The position numbers and the translations under genes are program-made. DNA of 64,000 nt. It comes from Strigamia acuminata. Lineage: Eukaryota > Arthropoda > Chilopoda > Geophilomorpha > Linotaeniidae. Below the pieces are notes generated by a model. It did no database searches, was not told the origin of the DNA, and worked only from the letters and a program-made list of their open reading frames with translations. Positions 40,121-50,784 of this stretch are shown piece after piece (positions within the stretch are counted from its first letter, which is position 1; each line of letters opens with the position of its first letter). The DNA lies in contig OX442319.1 of NCBI GenBank assembly GCA_949358305.1, forward strand, positions 8,804,001 through 8,868,000. Reading direction: 5' to 3'.

Positions 40121-41722
40121 ATGCCAGCGACCAGAACTGGTAAGACCACGTGGGACTCTCCTGCACCTAATTCTTTCACACCCGCAACGGATTCAGATTT
40201 GAACGACTCGGATAACAATTCGATTGCTTCTTCAAACGACAATATGTCAGTCCCTAAAGTTAAATTGTTGGATCAAGCGATGCTTGAAACGACTTGCAAC
40301 GTCTTTAATCTAGTTATCGATGATATGACAACCTACGAAGTGTGGGAAGACACGCTTCTGAAAGTAGCCGATCACTTGGTGGAACTCCAAGACAAATCGG
40401 ATAGCACTATGCGTCAATTAACGCAAACGCGCACGGAATTCGGTGATATTAGCGACCGGTTAACTCATGCTTTGCAGGAGTTAGACTCTGCGAAATTATC
40501 GAATGAAAGCTTGTTGAAGATGATAGCTAGTCAAAAAGCTATCGTTGACAGCGTGGTGGCGGCTGGACAATCGAATTTGAGAGCACAATCTGCAATCTCA
40601 AACACGATTTCTCCCACCGTGACAACACCAAACTCTGGATCCAGCACAGGCTCAACGCCTACGACTGGAAATCCTCTTTTTCTGGCTTGGGGAGAAAAGT
40701 TTCTTCACAAAACTGACCAGGCTATGCCTGCTCCCAGGCCAATGGATGAAGTAGAGCTAAGTAAACGAGTCAAATCCATTGGAATTGAAGCATTTGCAGG
40801 GGACAAAACGAAAGCTAAGTCTTTCCTTATTGATTTAAAACGTTCTCTACGCTTTGCTTTGCCCTATCTGAACCAAGTGCTTGCTGAGCATTTGTTTAAG
40901 TTTTTCCGAGGAGATGCGGCCACATGGTTCTCTTCTCATGCCAAAACGAATTGGGAGGAATTCGAACATGAATTTATCACCCATTTTCGTCCGAGCGATG
41001 CGCTGCTTTTAGCAGAAATTGCTAAAACACAGCAACTGTCTCATGAGTCTGCCACCCAAGTGGTGATAAGACTCGAGAAGTTATACGCTCAATTGACTAT
41101 TCCTGTGCACGAGAGCCAGCAAATTCAAAAAGTGCTGGCAATTCTGCGCCCAGCGGCCAAGAACATGGTCGCAAATGCCATTAATTTGGAGAACACTTGG
41201 GCGTCGCTCAGGAAAGCTTGCATTGCTACGGAGGCCGCGATTATAAATCAGGAAACTGTGACAAATGCAGCAATCATCGAGGCGGCAAAAACAGAAACTG
41301 TTACGCCAATTCAAAAATCCAACCAGCAAATGGTAACAATACCAAATGCTGCGGGTGGAGATAAACCGAAATTTGTTCCGTTTGGATTGAGAAATCCAAA
41401 CAATAGAACACTGTTCCCTGCGCCTAAAAATGCTGCGATAGCAGCAACAAAGGCCGCAGAAGGCAACGAGAAGGCGCTAGTCCCGAGCAATAGGCTCAAA
41501 GACTATGCGACCAAACCAAGAGTTGGCGGTTGCTGGGGCTGCGGTGGCGCACACTTTGAAAGGGATTGCCCCCTTAAAGTGGAAGCCGCTAAAGCAGCAA
41601 TGGAAACAATCGCCGCTGCCCAACACAGCATGATGCAGGCTATGCTTGCAGCCAATGAATTTGGTGGCTGGCCTGAAATGTCGGGAAACGAGGAGTCGCA
41701 GTCGACAGAAACCCCCGAGTAA
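40121..41722 (+). CDS. gag: Gypsy copy 2 gag (533 aa from first ATG)
   Basis: Near-identical to copy 1 gag, with the same MPATRTGKTTWD start and C-x2-C-x3-H-x4-C knuckle (CWGCGGAHFERDC). It ends at TAA 41720-41722. The pol frame (-1) is already open across this stop, consistent with frameshift or re-initiation. No canonical slippery heptamer was recognised. A run of five C four codons before the stop is the only candidate. Confidence 0.9.
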   Translation: MPATRTGKTTWDSPAPNSFTPATDSDLNDSDNNSIASSNDNMSVPKVKLLDQAMLETTCNVFNLVIDDMTTYEVWEDTLLKVADHLVELQDKSDSTMRQLTQTRTEFGDISDRLTHALQELDSAKLSNESLLKMIASQKAIVDSVVAAGQSNLRAQSAISNTISPTVTTPNSGSSTGSTPTTGNPLFLAWGEKFLHKTDQAMPAPRPMDEVELSKRVKSIGIEAFAGDKTKAKSFLIDLKRSLRFALPYLNQVLAEHLFKFFRGDAATWFSSHAKTNWEEFEHEFITHFRPSDALLLAEIAKTQQLSHESATQVVIRLEKLYAQLTIPVHESQQIQKVLAILRPAAKNMVANAINLENTWASLRKACIATEAAIINQETVTNAAIIEAAKTETVTPIQKSNQQMVTIPNAAGGDKPKFVPFGLRNPNNRTLFPAPKNAAIAATKAAEGNEKALVPSNRLKDYATKPRVGGCWGCGGAHFERDCPLKVEAAKAAMETIAAAQHSMMQAMLAANEFGGWPEMSGNEESQSTETPE

Positions 41723-41745
41723 CTGACGACTGCGCTCTTACTATA

Positions 41746-44700
41746 GTGTTGATTCCAATGGAAGAGGACATGGAGGATGCTCTATTTGATGACATTTCAT
41801 CCACAGAGCCAGATCCTCGCGTGGTTTTTTCCACAGAACCTGAAATCGACCATGTAAACGTTGCTTTAAAGACAGGAAAGAGTATTACTCCCCTGCCTTA
41901 CTTCAAAGCAACACTAAACGGTTTAAAGGTCACCGCTCTGATGGATTCTGGGGCAACCCACAGGTACATCAGCGGGGGAATGCTTAAAAAGCTAAACCTC
42001 TTGCACTTTATGACTCCATTTTTAGAAAATCGAGTTGTATACACTGGCGATAGGCCAACACGTCCAATCGGGACAATCATGCTGTCACTCAAGTGGCGGG
42101 GTGGCGAAATCCCTGTGACATTTACTGTTCTTCCATCAGCTTCCAAATTTATATTATTAGGTTGCTCTTGGATTATCGAAAATAGGATTGTTCTCAATCT
42201 AACAGATCGAGAATATTTCTTTCTTGATTTTCCACATGACACATTTCCCTTCGACGACCCACCATCGCCTGAAGAACTTGGAAATGCAATAATGGATCGA
42301 TGGGATGCTTTGGTTGCAGAATCAAAGTCACCTTCTGTCTCCACGGCTGATTTGAGCCAGAGACTGTTAGCAAAAAGCAATTTGTCACCAAGGCAGAGAT
42401 CTCAAATCTTAACTCTTGTAGAAAAATACAGACATGTGTTTAGTGACAAAGCTGGCTGCCACCCCACGTTGGAACATCCAATTCCGACTGGAGATGCGCC
42501 TTCATTTCGATGCAAAGACCGACCAATGAATCCCAAGAAAGCTGAGATTTATCGCGAATTGGTTGCTGAATTGCTGAGAGATGGTTGGGCCGAACCTTGC
42601 GAGGGGAGTTATAAAAATCCCCCCGTGATTGTTGCAAAGAAAGACGGAGGGTACCGCCTCTGTATTGACTTTCGCTGGCTAAATAAAATCACAATTAAGG
42701 ACGTCTATCAGATGCCCTCAATTTCTATGATTTTGGCCTGTTTAGGTGGAAAAAAGTTCTTTTCTACTTTGGATTTAACTAAAGGTTATTACCAAATAAA
42801 ACTTAAACCAAGTGACAAGAAGAAAACTGCTTTTTCTACTTCTGATGGAACATACCAGTTTACTCGTATGCCTTTCGGACTGTGCAATGCACCCAGTGCG
42901 TTTCAGAGAATGATGGATCAAGTTCTTGGAACTGCACAACACAAGTGGGCACTCGCTTACCTCGATGATATTATCATCTTTAGCGACTCATTTGAAGAAC
43001 ACCTTCAGCATTTAGATGACATATTGTCAAAATTAGACAAAAATAAATTGACAGCGAGTCCGTCAAAGTCATTTATTTGCCCAGAAGAACTAAATTTTCT
43101 TGGTTTCACGATGTCAAATGGGAGTTACAGCCCAAACAACGACAAAGTGGAAGCAATTTTAAATTATCCGACCCCTTCCAGTATAAAACAACTTCAGCGT
43201 TTTATTGGAATGGTGGGTTTCTATGCTGCTCTAATTCCAAAATTGAGTATTACTCAAAAACCATTCTTTGCCCTTCTAAAGAAAGATACAAAATGGGAAT
43301 GGTCTGAAGAATGCAATGTTGCCTTCGAATATTTGAAAAATCAACTTGCAAAAGGAATTATGCTGCCTCTGCCTGATTTCGCACGCAACTTCACCATCCA
43401 TACAGATGCTAGTGGCGGCGGGCTCGGAGCTGTCCTCATGCAAATTGATGACCATGGTGCTTTAAGACCAGTTGCGTACGCCAGCAGAACTCTGCAAGGC
43501 GCGTAAAACAACTACAGCACCACCGATTTGGAATGTTTAGCTGTGGTTTGGGCGGTTGATAAGTTCAAGCCATACATTGAATATTCTGAGTACCAAGTTG
43601 AGACTGACCATCATGCTCTGAGATTTCTCATGACAATGGAAAATCCAGCTGGAAGACTGGCTAGGTGGGCAATGAAATTGCAGAATGAAAATTTCACCAT
43701 CAAGTACCGGAAAGGCACCGACAATCAAGTCGCAGATGCCTTATCCAGAGTCTCTCTTGATAATGGCAATCCATTAGAAGGGAAAGCAACTCTAACTGAG
43801 ATTATAGAGCCTGTTGCTCTGGCATATCTCACCAATGAGACCGATTACCCGATGTCTTTCGAGAACATTATATTACAGCAGCGTGCAGATAAACATCTTT
43901 CAAAACTAATCGAATGGTTGGAATTGGATGATGGACAACCTCGACCAGAACTTCCTAAGTTCTTGGAAGAAAGGCAGTACGACTGCACACTCACTAGAAA
44001 AGGAATGCTTATTATTTATGCACCTTTTAAAACTGATTTCTTTGTGGAGGAAGAGGATTTGGGAATTGGATTTAAAATCTTTATTCCACCATCTCTGCAA
44101 CTCGCAGCACTTCAACTAATTCACGACCATCCGATGGCTGGTTACGGAGGAGTTGAAGTAACTCTAGAGCGATTGAAAAGAGTTTATTTCTGGCCTGGCA
44201 TGCAAAAAGAAGTAAAACTTCATGTAGCAAGCTGCAATCGCTGCCAACGCTGCAAACCGATTCAGAGAAAACCAAAGGGATTGATGGTCCCAACTTCTCC
44301 AAAAATTGGTCGTTTTGAGAAGATAGGAATCGATCTAATAGGTCCATTACCTAGAACCTCGAACAGAAATCGCTTCATTCTAGTTGTGGTGGATTATGCC
44401 ACCGGCTGGATGGAAGCTACACCGCTGAGATCCGCTAAAATGACTGCAATTGCACCAATTTTAAGACGATTTTTCAGCTGTCATGGGTGCCCTCGTTTTA
44501 TGTTGAGCGATAATGGCCCCCAATTCATTTCTGACGTGTTTCAGACTCTCTGTGACGATGCAGGGGTTGTACCAATTAAAGCAACGCCTTACCATCCCCA
44601 GACTAACCTGACTGAACGCGTAAACAGGAATATCAAGATTATGCTTCGAATTTTTACATTTGAGCACGATCACTGGGACAGATGCATTGACCAGATAAAT

Positions 44701-45456
44701 TTTGCTTTGCACTCTGCCCCAAATGTGTCTACCGGTTTTACACCAGCAATACTGACGTATGGCAGGGAATTACGACCATTTTGGGATAATCGAGATGTGT
44801 CTTATGACACCCCATTCGACCCAAATAGGCCCTACGACGCTGTCAGAATGCTAGTCGCTAGACACCGTACTCTGATTGCTGCAGCTTTTAAAAATAAGAG
44901 TCTGGCCCAAGCAAAACAGAAAACTTACTACGATCAACACCGCAGCGACGATAAGTTCGAAATTGGAGATTTGGTTCTGCTAAAGACCCACCCATTGTCC
45001 AATGCTGCTAATCGATATGCTGCGTCCCTTGAGGATCGCTTTGAAGGACCTTATGTAATAACTAAAGTCTTTAACAACAATGCGTATGCCCTTGCGAAAC
45101 CAATAACTTTGCAAGCGAGGGGTACACACAACATTGTAAAACTCAGGAGATTCATCCCCTCAGAAGAAAAGGCTGAATGGCCCATTTTAGATAAGGAAGA
45201 TGAAGAAGCTCTTGAAAACCAACCTGTGGACACTGGAACAGCAACAATATTGCCAACTCCAGTGCGACCAACGGAATCTGGTATCGCAACTAAGTTGCCA
45301 ACACCAGTAAAACCTTTTGGGAAACCAAAAAGAATAAAACCCTTGCTGTTGCCACAAGTGGATTCACAAAAACCCACGACGGCTCGACCAAAACCAAATT
45401 CGGACTCAAATAGACCTTCGAGAAATCACGTTTTACCGATCCGATATCGGGATTGA
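41746..45456 (+). pseudogene. pol: Gypsy copy 2 pol, nonsense codon in RNase H
   Basis: Protease Asp in LMDSGATH at about residue 67, RT active site YLDD at about residues 405-408, first RNase H Asp at about 554. TAA at 43504-43506 (GAA in copy 1) truncates RNase H and removes integrase from the product. The downstream block 43507-45456 is open and holds connection, integrase and GPY module. The integrase zinc ligand His of AGHGG is Tyr here (TAC at 44143-44145). The TGA that breaks copy 1 is the normal TGT (Cys) here. Confidence 0.93.
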
Positions 45457-45677
45457 CCGCTAGGTGACACTTCAAATCGGGAGACCCATTTGGACCAATC
45501 ACAGACTGTTTACAAAACATCTGCGGTCCATACGCCAATTAAACGTTCGCGAAACGTCTTCCGGTTCTATACTTAGCCACCACCATTCTTTGTCCAAATC
45601 ACTTATTCGCTGCGATCGCCACTGACCAGTCGTGTGGAACTTCTCTGGAAAATCGAAACGAAAAGATTGGAAAAACG

Positions 45678-46952
45678 ATGGAAAATCACCGAAACAACGA
45701 ATGGGTTCAGTGCCCAATCTGTAACGGCTTCGGCTACATCACGCTGTGGAATCTGTCGCGAATCCCGTGCATGAACTGCGGCGGAGACGAAATCGTGCTG
45801 ACGGATCAACCACTCGAGGAATGGTTTGTCATGTTCATGACGCTGCCCGGTCAGCCGATTCCGCTGCACCACCGACATATTAACTGGATGCGCGTCCGAT
45901 CGCGCGCAGAACGCGAGAAGGAAATCGCAGACAGGGAACAAGCGCGTGTGGCGAATGCCGCACCGACAGAACCCCCAAAGAAAAGACAGAAAACGGCAAC
46001 GAAGAGCGTACGCTCTCAACCGCCGCCGACTGCCTCTACTAATATTTCGACGAAGAAAACCGCAGCGACGACGTCGCAGCAGGTTCTTCGTCCGCCACAT
46101 AAGCCATTTGTGCTTAAAAAGAAGGCTGCCGAGGAGACAAAAGCGACCGTACAAAGTATCGTCGCCCCAACTCCTCACCAACCACCGACCGCCCGTCCAA
46201 ACATTTCGGAGAAATTGCTGGAAATGCGACGGCTCGTGGCGATCGAAAATCCCACGTTGAGTGAACGAAGCGTGAATACCGAAGCAAAAATTCGGTACAG
46301 AGCGAAAAAACACGCGGACCATAAGGACCGAATGGCAAAAAGAGACGCCGAGAAAGCGGCTCATCAGCAATTGACTGCGCCATCGGCCACAATCACATCG
46401 AATGCGCCACGCGCACTCGTTAAAAAAATCCCGGCTCAAACGGAAAAAACTCCCGATGAGCTACGAACAGCTTGGGCGGGACAGTACGGCCCTCAACCAA
46501 TCCAAGGTATTGTGAACCTGATCCCGACCAAAGCCACGGCGGCCGCAATCGCTTTTCCAGCGGCCTGCCAACTACCGCAAACGGCACAAACGATGTTTGG
46601 TGCCAATACAGCAGCGACGCCGGCTGTCATTATGCCGCCGATGGTTGGAGAACGCCCGACGAACGTCGTGTTCCAGGGATTCGCGGATCCTCCACCAGTT
46701 TGCGGCAACAATGTAGTCACCGCCGAAGCAACGATCGAGACCGCGATGCAAATTGACGGCGCATCGAACGAGGAGTCGCACACGCCGCCACCACCACCGC
46801 CAGTCGTTCCCGAGCCCAAAGCTACCGCCGTGAAAAAGAAGTCGAATAAGAAGTCACGCAAGAAGCTAGCAGAAGAATTCGTCGACGACAAAACTGAAGA
46901 AGAGCCAAAAAACGACGATACGCCACCCACTCCGGGGAAATCGCTGCAGTGA
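45678..46952 (+). CDS. Third ORF of Gypsy copy 2 (424 aa)
   Basis: Same protein as 3176-4441: C12-x2-C15 and C31-x2-C34, a charged basic linker, an Ala/Pro/Thr-rich middle, a run of six prolines near residue 378 and a Lys-rich C-terminus. It has an extra three residues (TAQ) near residue 300. Starting ATG at 45678. The intergenic gap to pol is 221 bp. That it stays open in both copies, while pol is broken in each, suggests recent constraint or simply youth. Confidence 0.75.
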   Translation: MENHRNNEWVQCPICNGFGYITLWNLSRIPCMNCGGDEIVLTDQPLEEWFVMFMTLPGQPIPLHHRHINWMRVRSRAEREKEIADREQARVANAAPTEPPKKRQKTATKSVRSQPPPTASTNISTKKTAATTSQQVLRPPHKPFVLKKKAAEETKATVQSIVAPTPHQPPTARPNISEKLLEMRRLVAIENPTLSERSVNTEAKIRYRAKKHADHKDRMAKRDAEKAAHQQLTAPSATITSNAPRALVKKIPAQTEKTPDELRTAWAGQYGPQPIQGIVNLIPTKATAAAIAFPAACQLPQTAQTMFGANTAATPAVIMPPMVGERPTNVVFQGFADPPPVCGNNVVTAEATIETAMQIDGASNEESHTPPPPPPVVPEPKATAVKKKSNKKSRKKLAEEFVDDKTEEEPKNDDTPPTPGKSLQ

Positions 46953-47442
46953 AGTTTTCGCCGTCGTTTTAAAGGAGATTTTGGCCAAGCCTATTAAGAC
47001 TTTTATAGTGCCAGAAATAATTTTTTTTTATTGTCAAAACAAGTTTTTTTATTATTATTCCAAAGTGTTAAAATTAGCATACTTACCTTTTAAATGTTAA
47101 ATGGATTCAATAACTACAAATGTTAGATTTTAAAGTTCAAAAAGTGTTTTTTATTCATATATATTTTTAAATTACAAGTGTTATTTTACATTTTTATTTT
47201 TCAATAGTGTTTAAATTGTACAAGTTTCCATCCTGGGGGTAAGTGTGTATGTGTTCCTTTGTAGTGTTGATTTTCCCAAGTGCATTCCTACCGGTGATCT
47301 TCGTTCTAGCTGATGGCTCGTCCGAAATATGGTCATCTGATAATCTGAAAAAAGAAAAGTAATGCGATGTGTTAACTTTCAACAACCACTTCAGTGACTG
47401 CGTTGTACCCCCTCGTACTTACCTTTTTCCAGGGGGGGGAAA
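46953..47442 (+). other. 3' internal non-coding region and polypurine tract of Gypsy copy 2
   Basis: AT-rich, with no coding signal. It ends in CCAGGGGGGGGAAA directly before the 3' LTR at 47443. The complementary-strand splice-like pair seen in copy 1 is conserved here (GTAAGT complement near 47416-47421). Confidence 0.7.
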
Positions 47443-48065
47443 TGTGACCAGCTGCCCCTGCGCACGGGTCGCTGCACTGCAACGGCAATGCACTTGGCGC
47501 AGCTCCAGCGCCTCTCGTATCTCGCGCAGCCTGTTGCGGTCCCCCGCAACCAGGTGGAGCTGCGGGCCTTTGGTCAAGCAGGATCGGGCCCCGGAAGTCG
47601 CCCTTCCGGAAGTGGTTGGTCCCCGTAGGGACAAGAGAGTTGTTGATCAACCAGCAAGGCGAACGGTCGTGTTGCGACCGCCTCCAAAACTGGCTATTGA
47701 GATAACCCAAACTATCGGCGTGGCGATGATATCGCCCGCCGGGACCTGAGCGTCCAGTTGCGCCACGTCCGCCGGACGTTAACCGTAACTTCGGCGGCGT
47801 GGCCCAAAACCGATTACCGACCTCGTGTGTCATGGCGGCCGATGGCCGCCGTGCCACGCGGTCTGATTAGGGGCGGTTCGAAGGAACCGCCGCCTTGGGA
47901 AATACACTATGGGACACTACAATCATACCCCTAGACATCTAATAAAGCCATAACTAAAACTATATTGTGTCTCCGTGTATTTCGTGGTTTGTTTTATCGT
48001 GTGTGTTGCGTCCAGCGCCTCCGTGGCTCTCCCCCGACCACGTGGCGTCCGTCCGAACACTCACA
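47443..48065 (+). repeat. 3' LTR of Gypsy copy 2
   Basis: 623 bp, same as 37278-37900 by eye, followed by the ATAA target duplication. Confidence 0.93.
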
Positions 48066-49664
48066 ATAAGAAGAAAACCGATGGTTTATTATTGGACGTG
48101 GTACATAACCAAGGATGAAAGATTGGAGAAAATGTCTACAACGGACGAAAGCATCATCGAGTGTGTGTTTAAATTAGTCGTAGATTCCGGCCCTGATGCA
48201 GCGGTCAGATACATGTGGAGTCAATTGAACGATCAGGAAAAAGAAAGAAATTTAATTTTCTCTACGAGAGTGTCGTTGAATGCGGATAGCTTGTCTTATT
48301 TCTTATCCTTGATGAATGAGAAGCAGTGGAGGAAAGTGTTCGACGAAGACAATTGTAAGCGAATATTGATGATACTTTTATCCAGTTACCGATGGCAGGA
48401 CTACTTCTTGCCTACGCTGCAAAAGGTTTATGGAATTATACACGGAGAGACTTTTTTTTCCTTATTGCAACGTGTAGTAGAAATGCCTAAATGCAGGCAT
48501 GTTTTTAAGAGATTGTGGGAATTTGCTCCGAATCGCTTAAAAATGTACGTTTTTGAAAACTGTCACGGTTATATAGCCGAATTATTTCGTAGCGAAACGG
48601 CAGATTTAGCGCTGTTGATGCTCGCTTCTGTGAGTACTCTGCAGAAGAAAGCATCGATAAGTTGTTGGCACGGTATGGATAAATGTTACAATTTATTCGT
48701 CGCAAAGCAATGGGATTTGTTTGATGTTTTCGTTAAACGCACGCTTTTGTGTGAGGAGGATGTTGGAGAGTTTATGGAGAGATTTGTGAGGGAAAGAGGA
48801 AGTAATATTTGTTATTATCTCATAGATAAGCATGAGTGGGACGCGCTGGACGAATTCACGAATCGGTGTTTGAAATCCAAAGTTGAAATGACTCGCTTCA
48901 AGCGCCAGTTAGCTTTTGATTATGCAACCGGGTTCAAGCGGAATAATTCACGTCCTAATTTGCTCAAAAGAATGTTGACAACCGAAGCAGATTTTACGAA
49001 CCTGGATAAATTTTTAGGGTGGTGTTTTGAAAATGATCTTGAAGAGATTGAGCAATTTAAGAAAAGTTTGTTTGAAAACAATTTGTCGTACGATTTGATT
49101 CGTCATTTTATTAGGAGTGGTTTTTGGGAAAAATTAGACGTCACTTTGGATTTGTGTTTTAGTGATCCGGATGATGTTTTGAAGTTTAAAAGTGGTTTTT
49201 TAAGTCCAGAATTTGAATATCATACAATTGTACTGATAGGTGAATTGATATGTAAAAATGATCATTTAAAATCTTTAGAGAAATTCGTCGGTTGGAAGTT
49301 TTCGAGTGATAAAGTTGATCGATGTAAGCGGGAAATATTCAAATTAGACGAGCGAACAATTCATATTTGTGCTGACCTGTTAAGTCATGACAAGTGGGAG
49401 TTGGCGGATGAGTTCATCAATTGGTTTTGCTCGTCGTCGCAGACGGAAGTAGCCAAATTCAAAAAGGAATTGATGTTTTCCCGCTGGATGGACTATGTTT
49501 ATATGAAATATGGGAATAAATGGACTCATTGCGGTAAATATGAATATTTAGCGGATGATTTCAAAACTATTCTAACATGGTTTAATCCATGTGTGAAAAC
49601 AATTGCTGTATTTAAGCAAAATGTGGAGAGACTAATTGGTTTGAAGCAGCAGAAGCTGCATTAG
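48066..49664 (+). pseudogene. Solenoid family copy F, 3' part (clade I)
   Basis: Continues the frame of 36659-37277 after the ATAA duplication (RRKPMVYYWTWYITKDERL). All repeats are present and open to TAG at 49662-49664. The tail reads NVERLIGLKQQKLH instead of the AAEAALDGKT type of gene A, because a one-base deletion shared with G and H shifts the last 20 or so codons. Apart from the retrotransposon, this copy shows no disabling change. Confidence 0.88.
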
Positions 49665-50217
49665 ATGGGAAAACCTAGCCAATTGGTTTTGTTTATCGAA
49701 AATAAATCGATGATTCATGATTTTCTAGATGTAAAAGAAATTTAGTAATAAAACTGTAATAAAACTCTGAAAAAGGATTAAAACAAGAATTTTAGTTCAG
49801 CTGACCTTTTGGATTTCCTGCACCATCATAACAATTTTGGTATATTTTTATTTACGAACATAATAATAAACACTTGCGTATATTTTTATTACAATTTTTT
49901 ATTTATTTATTTATTTCTTGAATCACATAAATAAATTTATAAATGGACAATTGCTGTTCAATTTTTTGGAGCAAAATTGCACATAACAAAACACAAAATT
50001 TGGAATAAACAGTTTATTTCTGTGATAATAATGTGCCTAATTAAGAAAAGAAAGAAAGTCGTTATTGTTAAGTTTATTGAATTAGTGACGTTGCGATTGC
50101 TAAGCGATAAGCGACGTTGTGTGTGTTGTTGACAAGATGTCAGACCATGTACAAATGGCGCGAGAACAATTGATTTCACAATTGGTAGCAGATGGCGGTT
50201 GATGATTGACGGATAGC
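49665..50217. other. 3' flank of F
   Basis: AATAAA signals, then the block with TTGGAGCAAAATTG and GTGACGTTGCGATTGCTAAG shared with 15795-15970 and 53270-53500. No gene was seen. Confidence 0.55.
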
Positions 50218-50464
50218 GATCGGCGATTGGCGTTAAACGGTTGCTGTTTTTGCCGGTGATTGAATAAAACGAAGCGAATGATGAACGATCTGTGAGCGGC
50301 GACAAATCAAGGGGACGACTGTGAACGTATGCGAGTCTTGACATTTTGGTGCGTCAAGATGTCAAAGGCTATGGCGTCAGCAGAGTTCCTCTGCTGGACG
50401 ACTCAAATTATTTCATCTGGTCCACGCAGATGGAGGCGGCGCCGGCGGCGCACCACGGTGGTGC
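50218..50464 (+). mobile_element. Ty1/Copia fragment: LTR end and gag start
   Basis: Replaces about 200 bp of the usual upstream block of the family. The right part reads VPLLDDSNYFIWSTQMEAA, the N-terminal Copia gag signature (P-x-L-x-x-x-N-Y-x-x-W). The ATG at 50360 is one base out of frame with it. To the left, an AATAAA and a CTTGACA end look like an LTR 3' end. It ends abruptly 28 bp before the NRF-1-like palindrome of gene G. Confidence 0.6.
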
Positions 50465-50784
50465 AAAATCACCGCCGCACGGTATTTGCGTCGCGCATGC
50501 GCAGATTGATAGGGTCGACAACTGACAGTATGTCCTGGAACTTTATTGGTTGTAAAGGCAAGAAAATATGATTGCTACTGGTTTTTATAAAACAACTGGA
50601 ATCTAAAATAATCTGCAACTTTGTTGTTGTGCTCGGACCACGTGGAAAGAAGCGTCGAATTCCTCGTTAACATCAAGAAATCAAGAAAACCTGACGTGGT
50701 AATTACATTTGATTTATCACACAACGTTGTTTTTTTATTTTAATTTGGCTCTGATTCTAGACAAGTTTCAAATTCGGCGGCGAA
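50465..50784 (+). promoter_or_regulatory. Promoter and 5'UTR intron of solenoid gene G
   Basis: CGCGCATGCGCA (50492-50503), one ATTGG plus a mutated ACTGG box, TATAAAA (50586-50592), 5'UTR intron 50699-50760, ATG at 50785. Confidence 0.6.

Larger units (their letters stand above)
37278..48065 (+). mobile_element. Ty3/Gypsy LTR retrotransposon, copy 2 (10,788 bp)
   Basis: Same family as 2055-12845, in opposite orientation. It has 623-bp LTRs and a 4-bp target duplication ATAA (37274-37277, 48066-48069). It is inserted in the coding region of solenoid copy F. Gag and the third ORF are open. Pol has a nonsense codon at 43504-43506 and a His-to-Tyr change in the integrase zinc site. Six LTR positions separate it from copy 1, and both of its LTRs agree at all six. 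Confidence 0.95.
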
